Positions 8,004 through 16,617 of a DNA stretch of 64,000 bases are shown here, in pieces. Below the pieces are notes generated by a model. That model was given only the letters and a program-made list of their open reading frames with translations, was not told where the DNA came from and searched no databases. The stretch is from contig CACZZZ010000004.1 of assembly GCA_902785825.1 (NCBI GenBank), positions 1 to 64,000 on the forward strand. The letters run 5' to 3'. The position numbers and the translations under genes were made by a program. Each line of letters opens with the position of its first letter. Within the stretch, counting starts at the first letter, position 1. The stretch is from an uncultured Bacteroidia bacterium. GTDB lineage: Bacteria; Bacteroidota; Bacteroidia; Bacteroidales; UBA932.

Positions 8004-8962
8004 TCCAGTTTTTCACGCTTAGCCAAGTTGAATTTCAATTTGGCTAAGTACTTGAATATCTGATAATCGGCGACAGAGCATCTTCTGTCCCTTCCAAAGA
8101 ACACGCCGTCATTATGAGTAGGACGCTCATAGTACACGTCACCTTTTTTGTCTTTTCCCCTATGCTCTTCCAATGATTTAACAGCATAATGGTTGAGCTG
8201 GATGGGTATGCTCTTTATCCTACGCTTCGGATGCCATTCCATGAATGTCGTGTGGCCAAAAATGTCCACTGGAGGAACTGCCCTGCCCTTTGAGACTGTC
8301 CAGAGCTAGTGAAACATGGACTTGTTCTTCACCGATCCGAAGTGATAATCGAAGTAGGAGTTGAAAAAGCACTTGCCTTTTGTGTACAGTTTCTCAGAGG
8401 CGACCACAAAATCCTCCGTCACAAGACGTGTCGTATCCCTGGCGAGCATACCGCCGGAGCCGAAGAACCTCCAATAGACCAGCACGGCAGGCCTGTTGGA
8501 AAAACGGTCCAGGAAGGAAATTAGCGATTCTTCAGCCACCGGGACAAGAAATTCATCAACATCGATGAAACCTATCCAGTCGCTCTCACTTTGGAACCGC
8601 CTGATACAATCCTCGTAACCTTCCACTTGCGCGTGGTCCTTCGGCCAGCGCGTAAGTGTGACAAGGCCTTCCTTCAGATAACTTTCGATAACTTCCTCGA
8701 ATCCGTCGGAAGAATTATTGTCGTACAAATAAAAATGATCGACACCGATCAATAAATGATACTCGAGCCATTCCCGAAGATAGGGCGACTCGTCTTTGAA
8801 CATGACGCAAAGAGAGATATGATATCTCCTCTTATCGTTCCTCAGCGGCTTAGAATGCCTGACAAGCCAGGAGTAGTACAAATTGGAAGTGAATGCGGTC
8901 AACAATGACTTCAGACCCCGATTTTGAGGTCTGAAGTAAGTTAACACGTCATTTTCAGTCAT
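8000..8962 (-). pseudogene. GT92-like glycosyltransferase interrupted by an in-frame TAG
   Basis: From the ATG at 8962 the frame encodes 218 residues typical of glycosyltransferase family 92 / GT-A fold proteins: ISLCVMFKDESPYLREWLEYH, the LYDNNSSDG loop and the DxD-type FIDVDEF motif. A TAG stop occurs at 8306-8308. The same frame then continues without interruption for 100 more residues, including the family-like LNHYAVKS segment, to a stop at 8000-8002. Full length would be about 319 residues. The interruption is a point change, for example CAG to TAG, not a frameshift. TAG is a genuine stop in this genome (carB and rpe end with it), so recoding is unlikely. The gene starts 3 nt after the rho stop and may be read from the rho promoter. 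The acceptor and product are unknown. Confidence 0.85.
8018..8048. other. Long hairpin in the convergent carB/glycosyltransferase tail
   Basis: CTTAGCCAAGTTGAA pairs with TTCAATTTGGCTAAG (one G-U), a stem of up to 15 bp. It begins 15 nt after the carB stop and lies inside the last codons of the opposing gene. No T-run follows on either strand. It may protect the carB mRNA 3' end or act with Rho-dependent termination (inference). Confidence 0.6.
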
Positions 8963-8965
8963 TCA

Positions 8966-10882
8966 CTAATATGAATCGTAGAACTTGGCTTCTCTCGGCG
9001 AGACCTTGTTCATGTTGTCCAGAAGCGACTCATTGGTCTTGTATTCATCCATCAACTGGAGCATGAAGTTCATCGCCTCAGTAGGATTCATGTCGGCGAG
9101 TAGTTTGCGCAGGATCCAGATCCTGTTGGCCACATCCCTGCTGTAGAGGAGATCGTCGCGGCGAGTGCTGGAGAGCACGACGTTGACCGCCGGGAATATT
9201 CTCCTGTTGGCGAGGGTCCTGTCGAGCTGGAGCTCCATATTGCCGGTGCCCTTGAACTCCTCGAAAATCACGTCGTCCATCTTGGAACCTGTCTCAGTCA
9301 GGGCAGTTGCGAGGATAGTCAGCGATCCGCCGCCCTCGATATTACGCGCGGCTCCAAAGAACCTCTTCGGCTTTTGCAGGGCATTGGCGTCAACACCACC
9401 GGTAAGTACCTTACCTGAAGCGGGTTGGACAGTATTATAGGCCCTGGCGAGTCTTGTGATTGAGTCAAGCAATATGACCACATCGTGGCCGCACTCGACA
9501 AGTCTGCGGGCTTTTTCAAGGACCATATTGGCGACCTTGACGTGCCTCTCAGCGGGCTCATCGAAAGTGGAGGCGACAACCTCGGCCTTGACACTGCGGC
9601 TCATGTCGGTAACCTCCTCGGGACGCTCGTCGATGAGGAGCACAATCTCGTAAACCTCAGGGTGATTATCCGCGATGGCGTTCGCTATGGACTTGAGAAG
9701 CATTGTCTTACCGGTCTTAGGCTGGGAGACTATGAGACCTCGCTGTCCCTTTCCGATCGGGGTGAACATATCCACGATACGGCAGGAAATGTCATTCTCG
9801 TGGCCATGCCCCAGAAGGTTGAATTTCTCATTCGGGAAGAGGGGAGTGAGGAAGTCGAACGGCACGCGGTCGCGAATATAATCCGGAGTCCGTCCGTTGA
9901 TATACTTGATCCTCACAAGAGGGAAATACTTGTCGCCTTCCTTTGGAGGACGGATCTCGCCAGTCACAGTGTCACCGGACTTCAAGGCGTTGCTCTTGAT
10001 CTGGTTCTGGCTGACGTAAATGTCATCGGGAGAGTTGAGATAGTTATAATCAGAGGAGCGTAAGAAGCCGTAACCGTCAGGCATGATCTCGAGAACTCCA
10101 GTAGCTTCCACGGTGCCTTCAAACTCAATCACTGGCGCCTTGGGTTTAGGCTGGTTCTGGTTGTTCTGATTATTCTGGTTCTGGAACTTCTGCTGTCCAC
10201 CGAATTTATTTTTCTGCCGTTTTCCACCGTAATTATCCCTGTCGGCTTGAGCCGCCGGATCATCCTTCAGGTCGTCGAAAAGCTGGTGGATGAATTCCTT
10301 GCCGTCAACTGCCTTTTCCTGTGGAGCCTGCTCTTTGACCTGAGGTTCTTTAGCGGGTGCGACCGGTTCTTTAGCGGGTGAGACCGGTTCTGCTGCGGGC
10401 TCCGGTGCAGCGTTGACCTTCGCTTTTGGCTTGCGTCCCCTTTTCGAAGTCTTAGCGGCGGCTTCGGGCGCCTTCGGCTGCTCATTCGCGGGCTCGGCGG
10501 CTGGTTTGGGCTCAGGCTTAACCTCTGCCTCGGCTTTCGCTTCAACGGCTACTGGAGCCGGTTGCTGGGCGTTTTTGGGCTTGCGGCCACGCTTTGACTT
10601 CTGCTCTTTAGGTTTGTCTTCTTGCTTTTCTTCAGGCTTGTTCTCGACTGCCGCCGGTGCCGGTTTCTCCTGAGTGGCTGACTCTGATTTCTTCGGCCGG
10701 CCACGCTTGGCCTTCGGCCTTTCAATAGGCTGGAGTGAAGCCGCTGTGGCCTGGGCATCGAGTATCGCGAAAGCCAGATTCTCATCTGTCAGTTTCCTCG
10801 CGTTCTTCACCTGGTGCTCTTGAGCAACGTTCTCAAGCTGCTCTCGACTCATTTGCGTGAGTTCAAATAAACTGTATGGCAT
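8966..10882 (-). CDS. rho: Transcription termination factor Rho with long disordered insert
   Basis: A 638-residue hexameric RNA helicase, far longer than the roughly 420-residue E. coli Rho. Residues 1-50 form a Rho-N/SAP-like domain. About 55-250 is low-complexity and disordered (Lys, Pro, Glu, Ala), with three basic AT-hook-like KRGRxxK segments near 59, 98 and 148 and an Asn/Gln-rich stretch near 225-245. The cold-shock-like RNA-binding domain spans about 255-330, and the ATPase P-loop is SQPKTGKT (386-393). Such inserts are known in Bacteroides Rho, where the disordered region drives condensate formation. The gene ends with tandem stops TAG TGA, and the glycosyltransferase ATG follows directly. 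Confidence 0.97.
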   Translation of the reverse strand: MPYSLFELTQMSREQLENVAQEHQVKNARKLTDENLAFAILDAQATAASLQPIERPKAKRGRPKKSESATQEKPAPAAVENKPEEKQEDKPKEQKSKRGRKPKNAQQPAPVAVEAKAEAEVKPEPKPAAEPANEQPKAPEAAAKTSKRGRKPKAKVNAAPEPAAEPVSPAKEPVAPAKEPQVKEQAPQEKAVDGKEFIHQLFDDLKDDPAAQADRDNYGGKRQKNKFGGQQKFQNQNNQNNQNQPKPKAPVIEFEGTVEATGVLEIMPDGYGFLRSSDYNYLNSPDDIYVSQNQIKSNALKSGDTVTGEIRPPKEGDKYFPLVRIKYINGRTPDYIRDRVPFDFLTPLFPNEKFNLLGHGHENDISCRIVDMFTPIGKGQRGLIVSQPKTGKTMLLKSIANAIADNHPEVYEIVLLIDERPEEVTDMSRSVKAEVVASTFDEPAERHVKVANMVLEKARRLVECGHDVVILLDSITRLARAYNTVQPASGKVLTGGVDANALQKPKRFFGAARNIEGGGSLTILATALTETGSKMDDVIFEEFKGTGNMELQLDRTLANRRIFPAVNVVLSSTRRDDLLYSRDVANRIWILRKLLADMNPTEAMNFMLQLMDEYKTNESLLDNMNKVSPREAKFYDSY

Positions 10883-10913
10883 ATAAAAAGGGGATTTCTT
10901 ATCTAAGACTTCG

Positions 10914-10944
10914 CAAAGATAAGGAAAAAAAACAAACTTTCAAA
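10914..10944 (-). promoter_or_regulatory. rho promoter, TTTG-N19-TATCTTTG
   Basis: On the minus strand TTTG (10944-10941) and TATCTTTG (10921-10914) are exactly 19 nt apart, a perfect Bacteroidota consensus. The -7 box ends 31 nt before the rho ATG. The -33 element directly adjoins the lptD stop codon, so rho can be transcribed independently of lptD. Confidence 0.75.
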
Positions 10945-13683
10945 TTATCTGTCCCAGTAGCTGGTGCTCTTCTTGAACCTCAGCAGATCCGAAAGAGCCG
11001 CGGCGTTAGCCGAGATTATGAAAGAATACGACTGGTACATACCGGCGGGCACCCATGAGACCGCGATATTGAAGCAGTGCAAGTCGTATTTGAATGACAT
11101 TTGGGACGTTGTCATCTTCATAGCCACAAAATCCCATCCGGTCTGTGCCTGGACAGACATTTTCGGCGTAAGCTGGATATTCCCGGACACGCCAAGGGTC
11201 TGCGTGTAGCGGTCATTCTTGAACAGCTGTCCGTTGGTGTAGCTGTACGAGCGGCTCATGGAGAGGGAGTAATTGAAATTGAGGCTCCAAGGCACATTGG
11301 GATTGGTATAATACAACCATCCTCCGGGAATATATTCTCCGGTGACGGGATGGTAATAAATCCGCCTGTAATAATCAGCGGGGTTGCCGCCGTCATTTCC
11401 TTTGAATTCGCCCTTTCCTGAGAGCGAATAAGACATCGAGGCGCTGAAATTCGTCAGGCGGAGAGGGACTCCGGTCTGCACGATGTTGAACTTGTTAATC
11501 CTGGTTCCTCGCTCATTGATCGCGTAAGGGTCGAAATTGAGGTTACCGTTTATGCCCAGTTTCCCGAAGATCGATGTGGACAGTGAGATACCCACATTCC
11601 TCATTCCCAGAGAGTCGGCGAGGAAGTTGTACCCGGTGTTGATATTGAACTGGTCCAGTATCTTGACCTTCTTGGAACCGGTGCCGGTCGTGTCTTTCGG
11701 ATCCCTGACCTTGGCCTCAAGGTTGTTTCCGATGGAGAGGTTCATGGTAGCTGAGCTGCCTTTTCCTGGCACCGAATTCATCTGGCCCTGGAACCTGTTG
11801 TACTCGTAAGTCCTCTGAACACCAAGGGTGTCTGTATATTCAAGGGTACGGTAACCGTTGAACGCCTTGGCCTTGTCAGGGCTGAAACTCATGCTGACGC
11901 TCGGAGACACCACGTGACGCAAGGCCTGGAGTTTGTGATACTTCCCGAAATTATACATTCCGTACAGTCGGGTGCTCATCGAGATTGATCCTGAATAGTC
12001 ATGAGTGGCTCCGAATGCGGAGAATGGTGAGCTCATGTTGGTCTCCACCCTGTTGGTCTCAGGATTGAAGATCGCGTTGGTCTCCCTGAAATACCAGTTC
12101 ATTCCGTAGTTGACCGCGGGAGTGAAGTTCAGGTAATTGAACAAGGTGAAAGAGGGGAGACCTATATTGAACCTGTGGGACATCCCGTTATTGAACTTGT
12201 CCATAAAACCGGGCTGACCGAACTCCGAGGCCTTGAAATTGACCTTGTTCTGGAATGAGGTGTTGTACGCGAAGGAGAATTTCTCGTAGAACCTTTCCTT
12301 GCCTACCCGGTTCTTGATCTTGAAAGGATAGAACCTGGTCACTGAGAAGGTGACATTAGGCAGGGTGAATGTATATGAGCTGTCCCTTGAATTCTGGCTG
12401 TGCAGAGCGTTGACGGAAAGGTTGAATTTGCCGTTCCAATTCTTCGAGAAAGACACCGATGATGAGACCTGGTTCTGCAAGGCCTCGGAGATGGACCGGG
12501 AATTGTAACGGCTGTTGGAGGGACTGGAGAAATTGACCGATGCTGAGAATGACTGTCCCGGGTGGGCCTTGGAATCCTGGGAATGCGACCACTTCAAACC
12601 GAAGTTCTTGCTCTGGAAGAAGTCCGTGCTCCCTTTCTCTCCTGTCTGGTCCACTGAGTAGTTGAAGGAGAAGTTACCGTTGAACTTGTATTTCACCATG
12701 TAACGGGAGTTGATATTGGCGGCCCATGATCCTAGAGTATAGTAATCTCCGGTCATTGACAGGTCAAAATAATCCCCGATCACGAAATACATTCCGGCGT
12801 CCCTGAGGTAGAAACCTCGGGCGTTTTCCTCTCCGAAAGAAGGCATCAGCATTCCGGTCGCCCTCTCCGGCCGCTTGGGAATGAAGCCGAAAGGTATCGT
12901 GACGAATGGAAGGTCAACATCTTCCACGACAAGGTGGGCTGGACCGAAAACGGTCTTTTGCGACGGCCTGGTAACGACTTTAGCTGAAGAGAGCTTAAGG
13001 TAATAATGGGGATGCTCCAGGTCGCACACCGTGTATTTGCCTTGGGTGATATTGATTGACCTGTCCGGAAGCATCTTTATATTCTTTCCGTGGAGGATGC
13101 CGTCGTCCTCCTGGGTGATCATGTTAGTGATTCTGGCCTTGCGGGTATTGAAGTTGTACCGGATCTCCTCCATGCTGAAAGTCTGATCTCCCTGGGTCAT
13201 CACGGGCTGTCCCTTCCATTCATGTTTGAGCGTGTCGTAAGTGCCTCTCGCAAAGACGGTTCCACTATTCATGTCATACTCCATGTAGTCCGCCTGGAGC
13301 TTGATGTTCTCATAACTGACCTCCACTTCTCCCCAGTAGAACATCTTTCTCTGGCCGTCGGCGAAAACCTGCTTTGAGGAGTCCTTGGCCGCTGAGAAGG
13401 CGGGTTTTGAGATGGAACTTTTCTCAAGAAGATCAAGAGAGTCTGCCCTTGCCCGGCTGAGCGAGTCCCTTCTTAAGGAAAGGGAATCCATGACCGGAGG
13501 AACAGTGTCTTGGACCGCGAGAGTGTCGGGAACCTGCTCTTTAGCCGTATCCCTGACCGCCTGGGTGGCCGTTCTTTGCGCGCGTCTATCCCGCCGGGGG
13601 TTCTGTCCAAAAACCGTCAGCCCGGTGAGAAACGCGACAATCACTGCCAATATTATAGTATATGTATGCTTATTGGAATGCAA
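10945..13683 (-). CDS. lptD: LPS-assembly outer-membrane protein LptD
   Basis: A 912-residue protein that inserts lipopolysaccharide into the outer leaflet of the outer membrane. It has a signal peptide (ending near VFGQ), a Ser/Asp/Arg-rich linker to about residue 95, and an OstA/LptA-like N-terminal domain (GEVEVSYENIKLQADYMEYD, GTYDTLKH). A long beta-barrel follows, rich in alternating aromatic and polar residues. No ATG precedes the signal peptide in frame. The only reasonable start is TTG at 13683, because an in-frame TAA lies 9 nt upstream of it. It is divergent from the amidase gene, whose start is also TTG, with 37 nt between. Confidence 0.92.
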   Translation of the reverse strand: MHSNKHTYTIILAVIVAFLTGLTVFGQNPRRDRRAQRTATQAVRDTAKEQVPDTLAVQDTVPPVMDSLSLRRDSLSRARADSLDLLEKSSISKPAFSAAKDSSKQVFADGQRKMFYWGEVEVSYENIKLQADYMEYDMNSGTVFARGTYDTLKHEWKGQPVMTQGDQTFSMEEIRYNFNTRKARITNMITQEDDGILHGKNIKMLPDRSINITQGKYTVCDLEHPHYYLKLSSAKVVTRPSQKTVFGPAHLVVEDVDLPFVTIPFGFIPKRPERATGMLMPSFGEENARGFYLRDAGMYFVIGDYFDLSMTGDYYTLGSWAANINSRYMVKYKFNGNFSFNYSVDQTGEKGSTDFFQSKNFGLKWSHSQDSKAHPGQSFSASVNFSSPSNSRYNSRSISEALQNQVSSSVSFSKNWNGKFNLSVNALHSQNSRDSSYTFTLPNVTFSVTRFYPFKIKNRVGKERFYEKFSFAYNTSFQNKVNFKASEFGQPGFMDKFNNGMSHRFNIGLPSFTLFNYLNFTPAVNYGMNWYFRETNAIFNPETNRVETNMSSPFSAFGATHDYSGSISMSTRLYGMYNFGKYHKLQALRHVVSPSVSMSFSPDKAKAFNGYRTLEYTDTLGVQRTYEYNRFQGQMNSVPGKGSSATMNLSIGNNLEAKVRDPKDTTGTGSKKVKILDQFNINTGYNFLADSLGMRNVGISLSTSIFGKLGINGNLNFDPYAINERGTRINKFNIVQTGVPLRLTNFSASMSYSLSGKGEFKGNDGGNPADYYRRIYYHPVTGEYIPGGWLYYTNPNVPWSLNFNYSLSMSRSYSYTNGQLFKNDRYTQTLGVSGNIQLTPKMSVQAQTGWDFVAMKMTTSQMSFKYDLHCFNIAVSWVPAGMYQSYSFIISANAAALSDLLRFKKSTSYWDR

Positions 13684-13690
13684 TTTTTCT

Positions 13691-13698
13691 TAAATTCG
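13691..13698 (+). promoter_or_regulatory. -7-like box TAAATTCG for the amidase gene
   Basis: Seven of eight positions match TAnnTTTG. The box lies 22 nt before the TTG start of the amidase. No clear -33 element is seen. It belongs to a group of TAnnTTCGC variants found before several genes in this window. Confidence 0.35.
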
Positions 13699-13704
13699 CG
13701 ATAA

Positions 13705-13712
13705 CAAATATA
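13705..13712 (-). promoter_or_regulatory. -7 box TATATTTG for lptD
   Basis: A perfect TAnnTTTG on the minus strand, ending 21 nt before the lptD TTG start. It interleaves with the divergent amidase promoter in the 37-nt gap. Confidence 0.55.
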
Positions 13713-13720
13713 CGACTATT

Positions 13721-14944
13721 TTGGATATCATTCGCAATTTTCTTGCCGTAGTCGCCGCGGCTATACCTTTTCTGGCCACCACACCTGCGTTTGGCCAGGC
13801 TTCCCCGTCTCCGATCCAACTCAAAACCGTCGTCATCGATCCGGGACATGGAGGTAAGGACGCCGGTTGCATAAGCCCGAGCGGAAAGACAATGGAGAAG
13901 AACGTCGTGCTGAGCATAGCTACCCTCCTTGCCGATAAGATACGCGCCGGCTATCCTGATGTCAATGTTATCATGACCAGGACGGATGATAAGTTCGTCG
14001 AGTTGCAGGGGAGGGCTGACATTGCCAACAAAGCTAAAGCCAACCTGTTCATTTCTATCCATGTCAATTCCGTGGATGGCAAGAAAAGCGGGCCTAACGG
14101 CTATTCCGTCCACATCCTAGGACAATATACGAGCAAGAAGAAAGATCTCTACGCCGGCAACATGGACGTTGTCCGCAGGGAGAACTCCGTGATCATGCTC
14201 GAGGATGACTACACCACGAAGTACGAGGGCTTCGACCCGTCGGATCCCGAGTCTTACATATTCATGAACCTGATGCAAAACTCTTTCCTGGAGCAGAGCT
14301 TCAAGTTCGCCCGCTTCGTTGATGAGGAGATGAAGGGCGGGGCCTTCAAGACCAGCCGAGGCATCTCGCAGGATCCTTTCTATGTCCTATGGAGGACAGC
14401 CATGCCTGCGGTCCTGGTGGAATGCGGTTTCATGTCAAATCCTTCCGACAGGGAGTCTCTCATCTCGTCCGCCGGCAAAGAGCGGATAGCATCCGACCTG
14501 TACAAGGCTTTCGCCAGGTACAAGAAAGATTACGATGGCGGTTCTTCAGCGAGTCCCGAGATTCCCGCTGAATCACCCAAGGCAGATAAACCGTCCGAAA
14601 ACGTCAAGTCAGAGCCTAAAGCAGAGACCAAATCCCAGGCCAAGCCCGAAACCTCGACTGAGCCAGTGCCCGCTGTCGAGACACCTGCCGCTACGGATAA
14701 CGTCACATCCGGGACCCTTTACGGAATTCAGGTTCTGGCTTCCTCGAAAAAGATGGAGCCATCAGACCGTTTCTTCAAAGGACATGATGCCGGCCGTTAC
14801 CAATCCGGGAGACTTTATAAATATGTGATCTGCCGTTCAGCCGATCTTTCGGAGGTCAAAAAAACTTTTTCAACAGTCAAAAGTTCATATCCTGATTGCT
14901 TCATTGTCAAAGTGGATGGCGGGGTGGTCTCACGCCTGAAATAG
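13721..14944 (+). CDS. N-acetylmuramoyl-L-alanine amidase (Amidase_3) with SPOR-like tail
   Basis: A 407-residue exported zinc amidase that cleaves the bond between MurNAc and the peptide stem, probably in cell separation. The signal peptide ends near AFGQA. The Amidase_3 domain (about 34-265) has the zinc motif VVIDPGHGGKDAG, the second His in ISIHVNS and the catalytic Glu in AVLVECGFMSN. A Pro/Glu/Lys-rich linker (about 270-330) leads to a C-terminal domain resembling SPOR (LYGIQVLASSKKM to the end), which binds denuded septal glycan in other proteins. The start is TTG at 13721. An in-frame TAA lies 30 nt upstream and there is no usable ATG. Confidence 0.9.
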   Translation: MDIIRNFLAVVAAAIPFLATTPAFGQASPSPIQLKTVVIDPGHGGKDAGCISPSGKTMEKNVVLSIATLLADKIRAGYPDVNVIMTRTDDKFVELQGRADIANKAKANLFISIHVNSVDGKKSGPNGYSVHILGQYTSKKKDLYAGNMDVVRRENSVIMLEDDYTTKYEGFDPSDPESYIFMNLMQNSFLEQSFKFARFVDEEMKGGAFKTSRGISQDPFYVLWRTAMPAVLVECGFMSNPSDRESLISSAGKERIASDLYKAFARYKKDYDGGSSASPEIPAESPKADKPSENVKSEPKAETKSQAKPETSTEPVPAVETPAATDNVTSGTLYGIQVLASSKKMEPSDRFFKGHDAGRYQSGRLYKYVICRSADLSEVKKTFSTVKSSYPDCFIVKVDGGVVSRLK

Positions 14945-15176
14945 CCATCTTCAGAAGTAATTAATTTACTGCAAATTAGCAAAAAAGCAAATTCATAAAT
15001 ATCTGATTAATAGCAAATTACGCCAAAGCCATTGAATTGGGTGTTTCCTTTAGATAAGGAAAATAAAAAACAAAAACAATAATAAAAAAGATTTTTTATA
15101 AAGATATTTTCCTCCAATTTTGCATTTGTAAGCGAGAGGAAAAGTCCTCCCTGGCTGAACCACTTTTTAGATATTT
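14945..15176. other. AT-rich dnaA upstream region (232 bp), no gene
   Basis: It contains three GCAAATT copies (14971, 14987, 15013), a hairpin TTTCCTT/AAGGAAA (15044-15062) without a T-run, and an A/T tract. A box CAATTTTG (15115-15122) resembles a -7 element for dnaA. I see no match to the usual DnaA box TTATCCACA, so an origin here is unsupported. Confidence 0.5.
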
Positions 15177-16601
15177 ATGGCAGAACTGGAAAGACATATT
15201 TCAGTATGGAACGAGTGTCTTCGGATCTTCGAGCAAAACGTGGATCCCAAGCAGTTCAGCGTGTGGTTCAAGACCATAGTTCCAGTTTCCCTGGAAGGCT
15301 CGACCTTGACGGTGGAGGTTCCCACGGATTTCTTCAGGAGCTATCTTGAGGACGCTTATCTTCCTATTATCAAGCTCGCGCTTCGCAGGGTGATCGGTCC
15401 TGAGGCCAAGCTGATGTACAAGATCCACCCGGTAAGGAGGGAGGCCCCTATGGTTTTCACAGCGGCACATGGAAATGTTCCTGAGAACAAATCCGTGATG
15501 CTAAGCACCTTCCAGGCCTCCAGCAATCCCGGACCCTTCGTTTTCCCGGGCCTCCAGAAGGTCAAGATCAACCCGAGGTTGAATCCGGCCTACTGCTTTG
15601 AGAACATGGTGAAAGGGGAGTGCAACAAGATGGGCATCAACGCCGGAGTAAATATTTCCGACAAGCCCGGCAAGACCCCGTTCAACCCTCTCTTTGTCTT
15701 TGGCGGTCCCGGACTGGGTAAAACCCATCTCGCTCAGGCCATAGGTATCGCGATCCACGACGCTTATCCGGATCTTATAGTGCTTTATGTCACTGGCAAT
15801 GAGTTCAAGACCCAGTACATGAACGCCGTACACCAAAACAAGCTCGCTGATTTCATGGCTTATTACATGAGGATTGATGTCCTCATTGTGGATGACATCC
15901 ATGAGCTCGTCGGACCTGCCTCGCAGAATGCCTTCTTCAATATTTTCAACCACCTCCACCAGTCAGGCAAGCAGCTTGTCTTTACCTCAGACCGCGCCCC
16001 AGTGGATCTCATGAATTTTGAGGAGAGGCTTCTCTCACGGTTCAAATGGGGACTTTCTGTCGAGTTGGAGCGTCCAGACATGTCAACAAGGTTGGCCATG
16101 CTCAAGGCAAGGTGCGCCAGGGAAGGTGTCTCCGTTGATGAGAGCGTGCTGGAGCTTCTGGCCTCAAAGATCCGCTCCAATTTCAGGGAACTTGAGGGAG
16201 CGCTTATCTCCCTTATCGCGAGCGCTACACTTTGCCACGAGGAGATCACTATGGAGCTGGCACAGAAAGTTACAGGCAACATCGTCAGTGAGGAGCGCGA
16301 GGATGTCACTATGGATAAGGTGCAGGATGTTGTCTGTGAGTATTTCAATATCACCCGGGAGACTCTCCTCTCAAAGTCCAGAAAAAGGAATATCGTCCAG
16401 GCCCGTCAGATCGCTATGTATCTGAGCCGTAACCTCATAGGTGGCTGCTCGTTATCTACGATCGGTATGGAACTTGGCGGAAAAGACCACGCTACAGTGC
16501 TGCACGCGTGCAATACGGTGTCGGACCTGATGTCCACCGACAAACTGTTCAGGCAATACGTCTCTGACATCGAGAGGATGCTTGTGCCTGTAGCCAGATA
16601 A
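15177..16601 (+). CDS. dnaA: Chromosomal replication initiator DnaA
   Basis: A 474-residue AAA+ protein that binds DnaA boxes and opens oriC. Domain I spans about 1-85 (WNECLRIFEQNVDPKQFSVW). A short linker follows, then the AAA+ core with Walker A GGPGLGKT (176-183) and Walker B LIVDD (236-240). Domain IV at the C-terminus carries the DNA-binding signature GGKDHATVLHAC near 444-455. Transcription probably starts in the AT-rich gap upstream. pepD begins 16 nt after the stop. Confidence 0.98.
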   Translation: MAELERHISVWNECLRIFEQNVDPKQFSVWFKTIVPVSLEGSTLTVEVPTDFFRSYLEDAYLPIIKLALRRVIGPEAKLMYKIHPVRREAPMVFTAAHGNVPENKSVMLSTFQASSNPGPFVFPGLQKVKINPRLNPAYCFENMVKGECNKMGINAGVNISDKPGKTPFNPLFVFGGPGLGKTHLAQAIGIAIHDAYPDLIVLYVTGNEFKTQYMNAVHQNKLADFMAYYMRIDVLIVDDIHELVGPASQNAFFNIFNHLHQSGKQLVFTSDRAPVDLMNFEERLLSRFKWGLSVELERPDMSTRLAMLKARCAREGVSVDESVLELLASKIRSNFRELEGALISLIASATLCHEEITMELAQKVTGNIVSEEREDVTMDKVQDVVCEYFNITRETLLSKSRKRNIVQARQIAMYLSRNLIGGCSLSTIGMELGGKDHATVLHACNTVSDLMSTDKLFRQYVSDIERMLVPVAR

Positions 16602-16617
16602 TAATACTGGCTTCAAT

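Noticed and set aside
8306..8308. TAG as a recoded sense codon in the glycosyltransferase
   Set aside because: carB and rpe end with TAG, so the codon is a normal stop in this genome. A nonsense change is simpler.
9485..10063. 192-codon plus-strand frame inside rho
   Set aside because: Antisense to the conserved RNA-binding and ATPase region of Rho; no independent support.
14945..15176. Chromosomal origin next to dnaA
   Set aside because: The gap is AT-rich, but I find no TTATCCACA-type DnaA boxes. The GCAAATT repeats are too few and irregular to support an origin.
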